Shown one piece after another: positions 47,427 to 56,613 of a stretch of DNA of 64,000 nucleotides. The stretch is from Corynebacterium zhongnanshanii. GTDB lineage: Bacteria; Actinomycetota; Actinomycetes; Mycobacteriales; Mycobacteriaceae. Numbering within the stretch: position 1 is the stretch's first letter; each line of letters begins with the position of its first letter. The stretch covers positions 1,550,001 to 1,614,000 of the forward strand of contig NZ_CP061033.1 of the NCBI RefSeq assembly GCF_014490575.1, given 5' to 3'. The translations under genes and the position numbers were made by a program. The notes under the pieces are model-generated. The model worked only from the letters and a program-made list of their open reading frames with translations. It was not told the origin of the DNA and did no database searches.

Positions 47427-48572
47427 TCACAGCCCTAACGATCGTGCGATGAGCATCTGCTGGACTTCGGTGGTGCCCTCGCCAATCTCGAGGATCTTCG
47501 AGTCCCGGTAGTGGCGGGCCACGCGGTACTCGTTCATGAATCCGTAGCCGCCGTGGATTTGGGTGGCGTCCCGCGCGTTGTCCATGGCCGCTTCGGAGCT
47601 GACCATCTTGGCGATGGAGGCTTCCTTGGTGAAGTCCTGCCCGGAGAGCATCTTCGCCGCCGCCGAGTGCCATGCCTGGCGGGCGGACCAGGCGCGGGCT
47701 TCCATGCGGGCGATCTTGAAGGAGATGGCCTGGTATTCGGAGATGGCCCGTCCCATGGAGGTGCGCTCCTTGGCATAGGCGATGGACTCATCCACGCAGC
47801 CTTGGGCCGCGCCGGTGGCCAGTGCGGCGATCGCGATGCGGCCCTCGTTCAGGATGGAGAGGAACTGGGCGAAGCCTCGGCCGCGCTCGCCCAACAGGTT
47901 CTCCTCGGGAACGCGGACGTCGCTGAAGGTCAGGGGGTGGGTATCGGAGGCGTTCCATCCCACCTTGTTGTACTGGGCTTCCGCGGTGAATCCCGGGGTT
48001 CCGGTGGGGATGATGATGGCGGAGATTTCCTTGGAGCCGTTGTCCCGCGTGCCGGTGACGGCGGTGGCGGTGACCAGGGAGGTGATGTCCGTGCCGGAGT
48101 TGGTGATGAACTGCTTCGAGCCGTTCACAACCCACTGGTCGCCGTCTAGCTTGGCGGTGGTTTTGGTTCCGCCGGCGTCCGAGCCGCAGTCAGGCTCAGT
48201 CAGTCCAAAGCCGGCGAGCGCGCGGCCGGCAACCAGGTCCGGAAGGTAGGTGTTCTTCTGCTCCTCGGTGCCGAACTTGTAGATGGGCATGATGCCCAGG
48301 GACACGGCTGCCTCCAGGGTAATGGCCACGGATTGGTCCACGCGGCCGAGCTCTTCCAGCGCGATGCCGAGGGCGAAGTAGTCGCCACCCATGCCTCCGT
48401 ATTCTTCGCTGATGGGCAGGCCGAACAGCCCCATCTCGCCCATGGCGCGGACCACGTCGTAGGGGAAGGTGTGCTCCCGGTCGTGTTGCGTGGCAACGGG
48501 ATCCACCACGTTGTTCGCAAAATCTTCAACGGAGCGGCGGAGTTCTTCGTGTTCTGGGGTGAGCATAGACAT
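47427..48572 (-). CDS. acyl-CoA dehydrogenase (FadE19-like)
   Basis: 381 aa flavoprotein with the full ACAD sequence. FAD/substrate motifs are GFGLTEPDCGSDAGG and QFITNSG; C-terminal motifs are QIHGGYGFMNEYRVAR and ILEIGEGTTEVQ. The Glu in IGEGT is the usual catalytic base, whereas human isovaleryl-CoA dehydrogenase has Ala there and uses another Glu. In this cluster the likely substrate is isovaleryl-CoA or another branched acyl-CoA, but that residue is compatible with others. It passes electrons to ETF. Confidence 0.9.
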   Translation of the reverse strand: MSMLTPEHEELRRSVEDFANNVVDPVATQHDREHTFPYDVVRAMGEMGLFGLPISEEYGGMGGDYFALGIALEELGRVDQSVAITLEAAVSLGIMPIYKFGTEEQKNTYLPDLVAGRALAGFGLTEPDCGSDAGGTKTTAKLDGDQWVVNGSKQFITNSGTDITSLVTATAVTGTRDNGSKEISAIIIPTGTPGFTAEAQYNKVGWNASDTHPLTFSDVRVPEENLLGERGRGFAQFLSILNEGRIAIAALATGAAQGCVDESIAYAKERTSMGRAISEYQAISFKIARMEARAWSARQAWHSAAAKMLSGQDFTKEASIAKMVSSEAAMDNARDATQIHGGYGFMNEYRVARHYRDSKILEIGEGTTEVQQMLIARSLGL

Positions 48573-48669
48573 AATCGTGATTCCTGTTCTGTACGTTGTG
48601 AGTTCTTGTCTTGTCGAGCTTGTTGGTCAGCTGGTTGGTGCGGGTGTGCTGTGTGCGGGCCGGGAGTCC

Positions 48670-50781
48670 TTAGGCATCCTCCCCGTCCGCGTGCACCTCG
48701 GCCAGGACCTGTCCGGTGGTGACCTTGTCGCCTACCGCCACGGCAATGCTGACCTCGCCCGCCACCTGTGCCGCGATGGTGTGCTCCATCTTCATTGCCT
48801 CGATGACCAGCACCGTTTGTCCTTCATTGACCGACGCCCCGCTCTCCACCTCCACGGCAATCACCGTGCCGGGCATGGGGCTGGTGAGGGCACCCGTACT
48901 GTCCTGAGCGGAGCTATCCGCCGCCGTGCCGGTCAGGTGCGTGACGCACACAGTGCCCTGCGGACCCGTGACGTAGTACCGCCCGCAGGTGGAGGTGGCT
49001 CCGACAATCCAGTGCTCGGCGGGGCCGCCATCAATAGCGAGGTGGTACGGGGTGGCGGCCTGCCCAGCGGCGTCTGAAGCGCTCGAACGGTTGCCCGCCG
49101 GGCGCTCCAGCAGCTGCAGCTCGCACTGCTCCACCACGGCAGCCTCGGAATCATCCACCAGAGTTTCCGACGTAAGCGTCCACGTCCTCGGAGACCCAGC
49201 ACCGTTGTCCTTTTCAGTGAGGCTGATGGTGCGCGCGCTGTGGGCGTCGTCGGGATTATCGGTCAGCAGCAACCGGATCGGCGCGGCATCTCGCCCACCC
49301 CGCCACGCATCCGCCAACGTCCAGGCACCACTCAACGTCCGGGACGCCTGACGGCCCGCATTACGCGCGTGATGCAGCGCGACCAGGCCAAGCGTTGCCA
49401 GCGGCGTGGACGGGTTGGCGAAATCACCGCACAGCTCGTCCACCAGACCCGTGTGCAGATCCCCCGCCAACACGTCCGGATGGGTGATGAGGAAGCGGTT
49501 GAAGTTCACGTTGGTGACCACCCCGTCGATCACTGTGGCGGCCAGAGCGTCATCCAGGCCCTTCAGCGCGCGGGTACGATCGGAACCCCACGTGATGACC
49601 TTGGCCAGCATCGGGTCGTAATCCGAGCCAATGGTCTGGCCCTCAGCCACACCGGAATCCACGCGCACCCCGGGGCCCACCGGCCAGGACAAAGCACTGA
49701 TCGTGCCGCCCGTGGGCAGGAACCCAGCCGCCGCATCCTCGGCATACACGCGCGCCTCCACCGCATGGCCGGTGAGCTCCACCTGATCCTGGCGCAGAGG
49801 CAGCTGCTCCCCGCGCGCCACGCGGATCTGCCACTCCACCAGATCCACGCCCGTGACCAGCTCTGTGACCGGATGCTCCACCTGCAGGCGGGTATTCATC
49901 TCCATGAAGAAGAAACGATCCGGCTGGGAGGCCGAAACAATGAACTCCACCGTGCCCGCGCCGCGATAGCCACACGCCCGGGCGGCATCGCACGCTGCCT
50001 GGCCAATGTCCTCGCGGGTCGCGGCATCCAGCAGCGCCGAGGGAGCCTCCTCAATCACCTTCTGGTGGCGGCGCTGCAAGGAACACTCCCGCTCCCCCAG
50101 GTGGATCACATTGCCGTGAGAATCCGCTACGATCTGCACCTCAATGTGCCGCGGGGTGTCCACGAAATGCTCCAAAAACAGGGTGCTATCACCGAAGGAG
50201 CTCGCGGCCTCGCGCCGGGCGGTGACCAGAGCCTGCGGCAGGTCCTCGATGTTCTCCACCCGGTGCATGCCCTTGCCCCCACCGCCGGCGGACGGCTTGA
50301 TGAGCACGGGGAATCCGATGTCCGGGGCGGCATCGATGATCTCTTGGTCGCTCAAGCCCGGGCGGGAAATGCCGGGGACCGTGGGCACGCCGCGGGATTC
50401 CACCGTGGCGCGGGCCGTGATCTTGTCGCCCATCGTGTCGATGGCCTCGGCCGGCGGGCCGATGAATACGATGCCCTCCTCCTCGCAGCGGCGCGCGAAG
50501 GCGGCGTTTTCCGAGAGGAACCCATAGCCGGGGTGAATGGCGTCCGCGCCCGAGGCTCGCGCTGCCTCGATGACCTTGTCGATGTCCAAATAAGAGTGCG
50601 CGGCAGCAGCCGGCCCCACATGGACGGCCTTATCGGCTAAGTGGACGTGTGGGGCCGAGCGGTCGGCGTCGGAATAAATCGCTACGGCCTTCAGCCCCAT
50701 GGAATGGACGGTGTTAATGACGCGACAGGCGATCTCACCGCGATTGGCGATAAGAACGGTATCGATTGTTGTGCGTGTCAC
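48670..50781 (-). CDS. accA1: acyl-CoA carboxylase alpha subunit (biotin carboxylase + BCCP)
   Basis: 703 aa. An N-terminal biotin carboxylase (IANRGEIACRV; ATP grasp loop GGGGKGMH; EMNTRLQVEHPVTE) is followed by a linker domain and a C-terminal biotinyl domain with EAMKMEH (biotinylated Lys near residue 668). The organisation is that of methylcrotonyl- or other acyl-CoA carboxylase alpha chains. GTG at 50781 with AAGGAG 8 nt upstream. It pairs with the carboxyltransferase encoded 49 nt upstream. Confidence 0.92.
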   Translation of the reverse strand: MTRTTIDTVLIANRGEIACRVINTVHSMGLKAVAIYSDADRSAPHVHLADKAVHVGPAAAAHSYLDIDKVIEAARASGADAIHPGYGFLSENAAFARRCEEEGIVFIGPPAEAIDTMGDKITARATVESRGVPTVPGISRPGLSDQEIIDAAPDIGFPVLIKPSAGGGGKGMHRVENIEDLPQALVTARREAASSFGDSTLFLEHFVDTPRHIEVQIVADSHGNVIHLGERECSLQRRHQKVIEEAPSALLDAATREDIGQAACDAARACGYRGAGTVEFIVSASQPDRFFFMEMNTRLQVEHPVTELVTGVDLVEWQIRVARGEQLPLRQDQVELTGHAVEARVYAEDAAAGFLPTGGTISALSWPVGPGVRVDSGVAEGQTIGSDYDPMLAKVITWGSDRTRALKGLDDALAATVIDGVVTNVNFNRFLITHPDVLAGDLHTGLVDELCGDFANPSTPLATLGLVALHHARNAGRQASRTLSGAWTLADAWRGGRDAAPIRLLLTDNPDDAHSARTISLTEKDNGAGSPRTWTLTSETLVDDSEAAVVEQCELQLLERPAGNRSSASDAAGQAATPYHLAIDGGPAEHWIVGATSTCGRYYVTGPQGTVCVTHLTGTAADSSAQDSTGALTSPMPGTVIAVEVESGASVNEGQTVLVIEAMKMEHTIAAQVAGEVSIAVAVGDKVTTGQVLAEVHADGEDA

Positions 50782-50830
50782 GGGTGGCGCTCCTTGTGTG
50801 AAAAATAATCAGCAATATGGTTCAGTGCGT

Positions 50831-52402
50831 TTACATGCGGAATACGCCAAAGCCCTGAGGTGCGCGCTCGGATTGAGCGCAAATATCAAGAGCCATGGCC
50901 AGCGTGCGCCGTGTCTCCGCGGGATCAATGACCCCGTCATCCCACAAGCGCGCGGTGGAATACCAGCAGCTGGACTTCTCCTCGAACATCTCCCGAATGG
51001 GGGCTTCGAATGCTTCTTGTTCCTCCGCGGACCACTCACCGCCGGAACGCTCGATCTGGGCACGTCGGACCGTGGACAGGGTCATCGCCGCCTGCGGTCC
51101 GCCCATCACGGAAATGCGGGCATTCGGCCACATCCACAAAAAGCGCGGGCTGTAGGCGCGGCCACACATCGAGTAATTACCCGCACCAAAAGCGCCGCCA
51201 ATAACCACCGTGAGTTTCGGCACCGAGGCCGTGGCCACGGCGTTGACCATTTTGGCGCCGTGCTTGGCTATGCCGCCTTCTTCGTACTGGCGGCCCACCA
51301 TAAATCCCGTGGTGTTCTGCAGGAAAATCAGTGGGATATTGCGCTGCTCGCACAGCTCGATGAAATGCGCGCCCTTCACGGCTGCTTCGGCGAAAATCAC
51401 ACCGTTATTTGCAATGATTCCCACGCTGTGCCCTTCCAAGCGGGCGAAACAGGTCACGATGGACGTGCCGTATTCGGCCTTGAACTCGGAGATGGAGCCC
51501 GCATCGGCGAGAACTTCGATCACATCGTGGACGTCGTAGGGGATCTTCGCGTCCGTCGGGACGATGTCATACAGGTCTGTTTGCGGTCGTGGGGCCTGCT
51601 TCGGCTCCTGCCTCAGCCACGGGGTGGGCTTGTTGTCCGGCAAAGTGGCGACGATGTCGCGCATGCGCCGCAGAGCATCCTTATCGTCGCTGGCCAAGTG
51701 GTCGGACACGCCAGAGATGCGCGAGTGCATCGCTCCACCGCCAAGCTCCTCCGGGGTGACGTCCTCTCCCGTGGCAGCTTTCACCAGGGGCGGGCCGGCC
51801 AGGAAGATGGTGCCCTGATTTTCCACGATGATGGTCTCATCGGACATGGCCGGGACGTAGGCCCCACCGGCGGTGCAGGAGCCCATCACGGCGGAGAGCT
51901 GCGGAATGCCCTTAGCGGACATGTTCGCCTGGTTGAAGAAGATGCGGCCGAAGTGGTTGCGGTCGGGGAACACCTCATCCTGCTGGAGCAGCATCGCCCC
52001 GCCGGAGTCCACCAGATAGATGCACGGCAGGCGGTTTTCCTCCGCGATCTCCTGGGCGCGCAGGTGCTTCTTCACGGTCATGGGGTAATACGTTCCGCCG
52101 GAGACGGTGGCATCGTTGGCGGCAATCATGCACAGCCGCCCCTCGACCAGGCCCACGCCAGCGATGAGTCCCGCGGCCGGTGCTTTGCCGTCGTACATCT
52201 CCTCGGCGGCCAGAGGCGCGATCTCCAGGAAGGGGCTTCCCGGGTCCAGCAGGGTGAGAATGCGGTCGCGCGGGAGAAGCTTGCCTCGGGATTCATGCCG
52301 CGCGCGTGCGGCGTCACCTCCACCCTGCGCGGCGCGCTCGAGCCGCTCGCGCAGCTCCTGCACAAGGTCCTGATGGCTGGCCTGGTGATCGCTTGTACTC
52401 AA
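50831..52402 (-). CDS. accD1: acyl-CoA carboxylase beta subunit (carboxyltransferase)
   Basis: About 523 aa carboxyltransferase with two crotonase-like halves. Blocks: [54 protein letters not shown] and [16 protein letters not shown]. The last two are those of methylcrotonyl-CoA carboxylase beta subunits (with a Cys in NYSMCGRA). With the alpha subunit it would carboxylate 3-methylcrotonyl-CoA in leucine degradation. TTG at 52402 is preferred, since GGAG lies 8 nt before it and overlaps the alternative GTG at 52411. First gene of the catabolic operon. Confidence 0.9.
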   Translation of the reverse strand: MSTSDHQASHQDLVQELRERLERAAQGGGDAARARHESRGKLLPRDRILTLLDPGSPFLEIAPLAAEEMYDGKAPAAGLIAGVGLVEGRLCMIAANDATVSGGTYYPMTVKKHLRAQEIAEENRLPCIYLVDSGGAMLLQQDEVFPDRNHFGRIFFNQANMSAKGIPQLSAVMGSCTAGGAYVPAMSDETIIVENQGTIFLAGPPLVKAATGEDVTPEELGGGAMHSRISGVSDHLASDDKDALRRMRDIVATLPDNKPTPWLRQEPKQAPRPQTDLYDIVPTDAKIPYDVHDVIEVLADAGSISEFKAEYGTSIVTCFARLEGHSVGIIANNGVIFAEAAVKGAHFIELCEQRNIPLIFLQNTTGFMVGRQYEEGGIAKHGAKMVNAVATASVPKLTVVIGGAFGAGNYSMCGRAYSPRFLWMWPNARISVMGGPQAAMTLSTVRRAQIERSGGEWSAEEQEAFEAPIREMFEEKSSCWYSTARLWDDGVIDPAETRRTLAMALDICAQSERAPQGFGVFRM

Positions 52403-52420
52403 CGCACCCACTCCATTTCA

Positions 52421-52436
52421 GTTAATGAGAATTAAC
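52421..52436. promoter_or_regulatory. inverted repeat in the accD leader
   Basis: GTTAAT-GAGA-ATTAAC, perfect 6-bp arms with a 4-nt spacer, 18 nt upstream of the preferred accD start. Confidence 0.4.
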
Positions 52437-52481
52437 AGTATCTGTGACTCAGCACACTATCTTGTATGCAAAGCAAAATGT

Positions 52482-52499
52482 TCATTCTGTACAGAATGA
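52482..52499. promoter_or_regulatory. perfect 18-bp palindrome, probable TetR-type operator of the leucine cluster
   Basis: TCATTCTGTACAGAATGA is fully self-complementary and lies about 80 nt upstream of accD in the divergent accD/hemD-like region. Length and symmetry suit a TetR-family dimer. The BkaR-type TetR encoded at 53527-54144 is the obvious candidate. I did not find a second copy near scoA or the carboxylase operon. Confidence 0.6.
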
Positions 52500-52672
52500 T
52501 TGCCAGATCACCCCCGGACGTTCCAAAACCCCAGCTCTTGAGGTCCACTCGCACACAACCCCTCCCCCATCGCATCCCCCATCCCCTCTCGACCGCCACT
52601 CGTTTTGCTATAGAAACAGCATCACTTGTGAACTAGCTCCCCGCCGTCTGCCCGCGCTAGGCTAAAGAACCA

Positions 52673-53521
52673 ATGAATGCACCAGACACTTCCACGCCGC
52701 TGAGCACCACTCTCCAAGGCCGCCACTTCCTACTCCCCGTCGAACGTCGCGCCGAAGAATTCGCCGAATCTCTCGCCCGCCATGGCGCCCGCACCACCAT
52801 CGCCGCGCCGCTCACCGTTATCCCCACCACCAACGACGCCGAGCTTCTCCACACTACCGGCACACTCGCAAACGGCGGCGTCGATTATGTCATTGTGACC
52901 ACCGCCATCGGATTCACCAGCTGGCTTGAGGCCCTGGACGCCTACCCCGAGCTGCAGGCAGCACTCCACCGAACCCTCGGGTCCGCCACGATCCTGGCAC
53001 GCGGCGCCAAACCCACCGGCGCGATCGTCAACGCCGGCTACCGCCCCGACTTCATCGCCAAGTCCGAAACCACCGCCGACATCCTGGAGCACCTCTTGGC
53101 CCGCGACCTCACCGGCGCGCGCATCGCCATCCAGCATCACGGCGCCGGCGACGAGAACCTGGAACACCAGCTTAAGGCCGCCGGCGCCACCATCCACTCC
53201 ATCGTCACCTACCGCTGGGATGAGCCCCGAGATCCCGAGGCGCTAGAACGCTCCCTCCGGCAGACCGCCAATGCAGAGTTCGACGGCGTGCTGTTCACCT
53301 CAGCCCCGGCGGTGCGCCACTGGATCGCTACCGCGCAACGCCTCCAGGTGTGGGAGGTCATCCGGCAGCTCGCAGTGGAAGGCTCGGTGCTATTCGCCGC
53401 GGTGGGGCCCGTCACCGCAGAACCGTTGCAGGCAGAAGGGATCACTCCTTTAACTCCGGAACGGTACCGCCTCGGCGCGCTGGTCAAAACGGTGCTGGCC
53501 TACTACTCCCCCGAGAAGTAG
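52673..53521 (+). CDS. uroporphyrinogen-III synthase-like (HemD domain) protein
   Basis: 282 aa. HemD fold elements: HFLLPVERRAEEFAESLARHG at the N-terminus, VDYVIVTTAIGFTSWLEAL, and the C-terminal half with DGVLFTSAPAVRHWI and LFAAVGPVTAEPLQAEGI. It stands alone with no hem genes nearby, so it may be a paralogue rather than the biosynthetic HemD. The mycobacterial relative is fused to a regulator domain; none is present here. It converges with the TetR gene. Confidence 0.75.
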   Translation: MNAPDTSTPLSTTLQGRHFLLPVERRAEEFAESLARHGARTTIAAPLTVIPTTNDAELLHTTGTLANGGVDYVIVTTAIGFTSWLEALDAYPELQAALHRTLGSATILARGAKPTGAIVNAGYRPDFIAKSETTADILEHLLARDLTGARIAIQHHGAGDENLEHQLKAAGATIHSIVTYRWDEPRDPEALERSLRQTANAEFDGVLFTSAPAVRHWIATAQRLQVWEVIRQLAVEGSVLFAAVGPVTAEPLQAEGITPLTPERYRLGALVKTVLAYYSPEK

Positions 53522-53526
53522 ATCCT

Positions 53527-54144
53527 CTATGTGCTCAGGCCAGCAACCGCGCGTGCAGACTCGGACATCTGGCGGCGCACCACCGACCGGGGCACGTTCA
53601 GGCGAAGATACTCCACCGAGTTAATCAGACCAATGATCAACTGCGCCTTCACCTTCGCCCCATCGTCATCCAACGCCGGATCCAACAGCTGCAAGCACTG
53701 CGCCCACAGCTGCAGGTACTGGCCCTGCGCATGACGCACCTGGGCATGGCCATCCATGCCCAGGCGAAAAAGCTCCCTGTTGTGCAGACGAATCAGCTCC
53801 GGCTGATGGAGGGCAAAGGAGATGTGGAAATCGATCAGGGTACTCACACGCTCGTGGGGCGTGGCCGCACCGTCAATAACCTCGCGCGCCTGGCTATTCA
53901 AATGCGTGGAAATACCCAGCAACAACTCCCGAAGAATCTGCTCCTTGCTGGAAAAATGCCGATACACCGCCGGACCTGAAATCCCCACGGCCTCCCCCAG
54001 GTCCTCCAGACGCATCGCGTGAAAGCCCGTATCCGCCATGATCTTGGCGCTGGCGCGCAACAAGTCCACACGCCGGCGCGCCTTCGCCGCCGCCCGAGGG
54101 GCCAGCCCCTCAATATCGGGCTCCGCCAAGAATGTGGATCTCAC
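53527..54144 (-). CDS. TetR family transcriptional regulator (BkaR-like)
   Basis: 205 aa. N-terminal helix-turn-helix LEDLGEAVGISGPAVYRHFSSKEQILREL (about 46-74). The ligand domain contains DFHISFALHQPELIRLHNREL, a pattern also remembered from M. tuberculosis Rv2506 (BkaR), the regulator beside the leucine cluster there. Only 18 nt separates it from the upstream SxxK hydrolase gene, so it is probably the last gene of that operon. The likely target is the palindrome at 52482-52499 (inference). Confidence 0.78.
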   Translation of the reverse strand: MRSTFLAEPDIEGLAPRAAAKARRRVDLLRASAKIMADTGFHAMRLEDLGEAVGISGPAVYRHFSSKEQILRELLLGISTHLNSQAREVIDGAATPHERVSTLIDFHISFALHQPELIRLHNRELFRLGMDGHAQVRHAQGQYLQLWAQCLQLLDPALDDDGAKVKAQLIIGLINSVEYLRLNVPRSVVRRQMSESARAVAGLST

Positions 54145-54162
54145 AGCTCTACAGCCTACCGC

Positions 54163-55059
54163 TTAACGATCCCCCGGAGGCACACACGCCGACGGTGCCA
54201 GGCGGTCCTTGAGGACGTTCAGCCTATCCGCCATCTCATTGAGGATCTCCTGGGCCGAGCCTTCCGTGCCGTCCTCAGCCGTGGCAGATAGCGCCACGGG
54301 CGCCCAGCCCCCGGGCACGGGAATCACGCCAAACTGGCGGGCAGTGTACACGCCCGTCTCATCATCGGGCCCCCAGCCGCCCTTGAAGCGGGCACCGTCG
54401 ATCCTGCCGAGGCCCCAGCGGTGCTCCTCGGCGATGTTGCCCATGGACTCTAGCACCGGCTCGGCCTCCGGGACGCACCACATCTGGTTGGCGAAGCTCA
54501 CCTGCTCCGACAGGGACCAGTTCACCGCACCAAAAGCCTGCGCGTCAGTGAAGTGAGCGGGGATCTTGTCTAGGTCAGCCGCCGATTCCGTGGTGTGCAG
54601 CAGCTCCTCCACGGCTTCCCCGGCCTGCGTTTGATTACCCATGGAGAACCACAGGGCTTCCGCATCCTCGTTGCTGGACCACTCGATCGTGGGCTGAACG
54701 CGATCAATTGTGGCGGGATCATGCTGCAAAGCAGCGATGGCGATGGGCACCTTGATGGTGGACCAGGCAGGCCCATCGTCCTGGCCATACACCAGGGTGC
54801 GATCGTGGCTCACCAAGGCGATCGATCCCCCATCAACCGCCACGTCAGCGAGCTTCACATCAGGCTGATCCGCACCGTGGTTGCCGGAGTGGTTCTTGCC
54901 CACGGGCTTGGCGGCCTGGGAATGAGTTGGCTGGCTGGACGAGTCCGTGGCGGAGCTATACAGCACCGTGCCAGAGACCACAGCCACTGCGCATCCCAGC
55001 GCCAGAAGCACACGGGATGTGCCCGATGTTCGTCCGTGGGAGTGTTGAGAGCCAGTCAT
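54163..55059 (-). CDS. exported penicillin-recognising serine hydrolase-like protein (SxxK)
   Basis: 298 aa. One N-terminal hydrophobic helix (VLLALGCAVAVVSGTVLYSSA), then a Ser/His-rich linker. Class A beta-lactamase/PBP-like motifs: S100-T-I-K103 (WSTIKVP), SSN (EWSSNEDAEALW) and KGG (RFKGGWGPD) in place of SDN and KTG. No class A Glu166-type motif was recognised. It is a paralogue of the lipoprotein at 55681-56607. Could be a peptidase, or an inactive sensor of cell-wall fragments. Confidence 0.72.
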   Translation of the reverse strand: MTGSQHSHGRTSGTSRVLLALGCAVAVVSGTVLYSSATDSSSQPTHSQAAKPVGKNHSGNHGADQPDVKLADVAVDGGSIALVSHDRTLVYGQDDGPAWSTIKVPIAIAALQHDPATIDRVQPTIEWSSNEDAEALWFSMGNQTQAGEAVEELLHTTESAADLDKIPAHFTDAQAFGAVNWSLSEQVSFANQMWCVPEAEPVLESMGNIAEEHRWGLGRIDGARFKGGWGPDDETGVYTARQFGVIPVPGGWAPVALSATAEDGTEGSAQEILNEMADRLNVLKDRLAPSACVPPGDR

Positions 55060-55061
55060 CG

Positions 55062-55078
55062 TGGACTACTATAGTCCA
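55062..55078 (-). promoter_or_regulatory. promoter -10 inside an inverted repeat
   Basis: TGGACTA-CTA-TAGTCCA has 7-bp perfect arms. The minus-strand -10 TATAGT (55068-55073) lies within it, 8 nt before the hydrolase ATG, so transcripts from it would be nearly leaderless. No good -35 is seen. Confidence 0.45.
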
Positions 55079-55092
55079 ACCCGCGCGACGAA

Positions 55093-55656
55093 CTAGTAGA
55101 TGGACACCAAAGCGTTCTTACCACCGGTGCAGCGCACGGCGCTGCCGCTGGGGTAGCAGCTCATGCGATAGGTATAGCCGGTGTACGGCGAATAGACAGA
55201 GAGTGTAGCGTACTTGTTGCCCGTGGCGCTGTAGTTGTTCTTCCAGGCCCAGTACACATTGTTCGCAAAGCCAGACGAGGTCACACCGTTGTAATCGTAG
55301 TGATTGTAGCCCGAGGAAATGACTGGAGCCTCCGCCTGCGGAGCAGGTGCCGGCTGCGCCTCCTGAGCTGGTGCACTATTGGAAGACTGAGACGACGTCG
55401 ACGGCGCGGGAGCCGAGGAGGTCTGCACCGCCATCTGCCCCTGGTTCGTGGTGTTGTTGATGTTCTTGTTGGACAAGGCGTTGTAGCCCACCACTCCACC
55501 AATCACCAGCAAGGCGGTCACAGCGATGGCTGCCACGACCCACGCGATGGTCGTACCATTGCCCTGGTTCCCCTGAGGCTGGCCATAGTAGCCACCGGGA
55601 GGACCATACACCGGCTGCTGAGAACCCCATTGGCCTTGGTTTGGATCGTACGTCAT
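55093..55656 (-). CDS. small membrane-anchored protein of unknown function
   Basis: 187 aa. A Gln/Gly/Pro/Tyr-rich cytoplasmic start (about 1-33), one membrane helix (TIAWVVAAIAVTALLVIGGVVGY) and a Ser/Pro/Ala/Gln-rich linker (about 80-115). The C-terminal extracytoplasmic domain of about 70 residues is Tyr/Asn/Ser-rich with two Cys (MSCYPSGSAVRCTGG) that could form a disulfide. No family recognised. It lies 24 nt after the lipoprotein gene and 33 nt before the second hydrolase gene. Confidence 0.65.
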   Translation of the reverse strand: MTYDPNQGQWGSQQPVYGPPGGYYGQPQGNQGNGTTIAWVVAAIAVTALLVIGGVVGYNALSNKNINNTTNQGQMAVQTSSAPAPSTSSQSSNSAPAQEAQPAPAPQAEAPVISSGYNHYDYNGVTSSGFANNVYWAWKNNYSATGNKYATLSVYSPYTGYTYRMSCYPSGSAVRCTGGKNALVSIY

Positions 55657-55680
55657 AACTTACTCTCCCACTTGTAGGAA

Positions 55681-56607
55681 TTAGCAGGCACTCGCCTGCA
55701 GTGAACCCAGGTGACGCTGGACGATGGACGCCATCTGGTTGAGGATTTCTTGTCCCGACTCATAGCTACCGTCAGGTGCGGCCGCGGCGATCGCCACGCC
55801 AATGTAGCCGTCGCCTGCCGGCACCAGGCCGAACTGACGGACCTTGTACATGCCTGACTCATCGGGGCCCCATCCGCCCTTAAACAGCGCGCCGGGAATC
55901 CGGCCCAGGCCATAGGACTGGTCGGCGGACACGCGCCCCATGTTGGCCACCACCTGCTCGGAGCCGTTAATGCAGCGCAGCTTGGTGGCGAATTGGGCTT
56001 GCTGATCCAACGGCCACTGGGTCTGCCCGAAGGAACTAAAACCGGGCCGGACCACGGAGGTTTGAACGGTGGCGGAGCTTCCGCCTTCGGCAAGGACCGC
56101 ACCAGTCAGCTGACCTGCGGTACCCGGGTCCCCCATGGAGGACCACAGAGCTTCAGCGTCGGCGTTACTCGACTGCTGAATAGCAGGCGCAACGAACGAG
56201 GCAACGGACGGGTCGTGACGCAGAGCAGCAATCGCGACCGGGACTTTCATGGTGGACCACGCGGGCATGTCCACGGAACCTGCCGTGGCTACCTCTCCCG
56301 CTGCTGCGATGGCGATGGCACCGCCCGCAGCCGCAGCGGCCTCCGCCACTGCGGTGACATCGCCCGGCGCGACATCACTATCGGGCGTGCTCTCGGGCGT
56401 AGCTTCGCTGTCCGTCGAGGGGGACGGCGTTGCCACGGTCGAGCCCGGATCGTCAAACGTGGGCTGCGCGCTCTCCAGCTCCTCTTGGCGCTGTTTAGCC
56501 AGGTCGCCACCGTTGATGGTGCAGGCGCTCAAGGCTGCGCAGCTCACCAAGGCAACCAGGCCGCGGCAGAGTTTCGCGTTCAGGTTTCGGGACGGGTGTG
56601 TGGTCAC
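55681..56607 (-). CDS. SxxK serine hydrolase-like lipoprotein
   Basis: 308 aa. The lipobox LSAC places lipidated Cys at residue 29. An acidic Ser/Thr/Pro linker (45-85), a possible O-mannosylation region, is followed by the hydrolase domain with S118-T-M-K121 (WSTMKVPVAIAAL), SSN (QSSNADAEALW) and KGG (LFKGGWGPDESG). Clearly homologous to the 54163-55059 product. GTG at 56607 fits a TATAAT -10 six nucleotides upstream, giving a leaderless message. First gene of a probable four-gene operon. Confidence 0.75.
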   Translation of the reverse strand: MTTHPSRNLNAKLCRGLVALVSCAALSACTINGGDLAKQRQEELESAQPTFDDPGSTVATPSPSTDSEATPESTPDSDVAPGDVTAVAEAAAAAGGAIAIAAAGEVATAGSVDMPAWSTMKVPVAIAALRHDPSVASFVAPAIQQSSNADAEALWSSMGDPGTAGQLTGAVLAEGGSSATVQTSVVRPGFSSFGQTQWPLDQQAQFATKLRCINGSEQVVANMGRVSADQSYGLGRIPGALFKGGWGPDESGMYKVRQFGLVPAGDGYIGVAIAAAAPDGSYESGQEILNQMASIVQRHLGSLQASAC

Positions 56608-56613
56608 GGCTTT

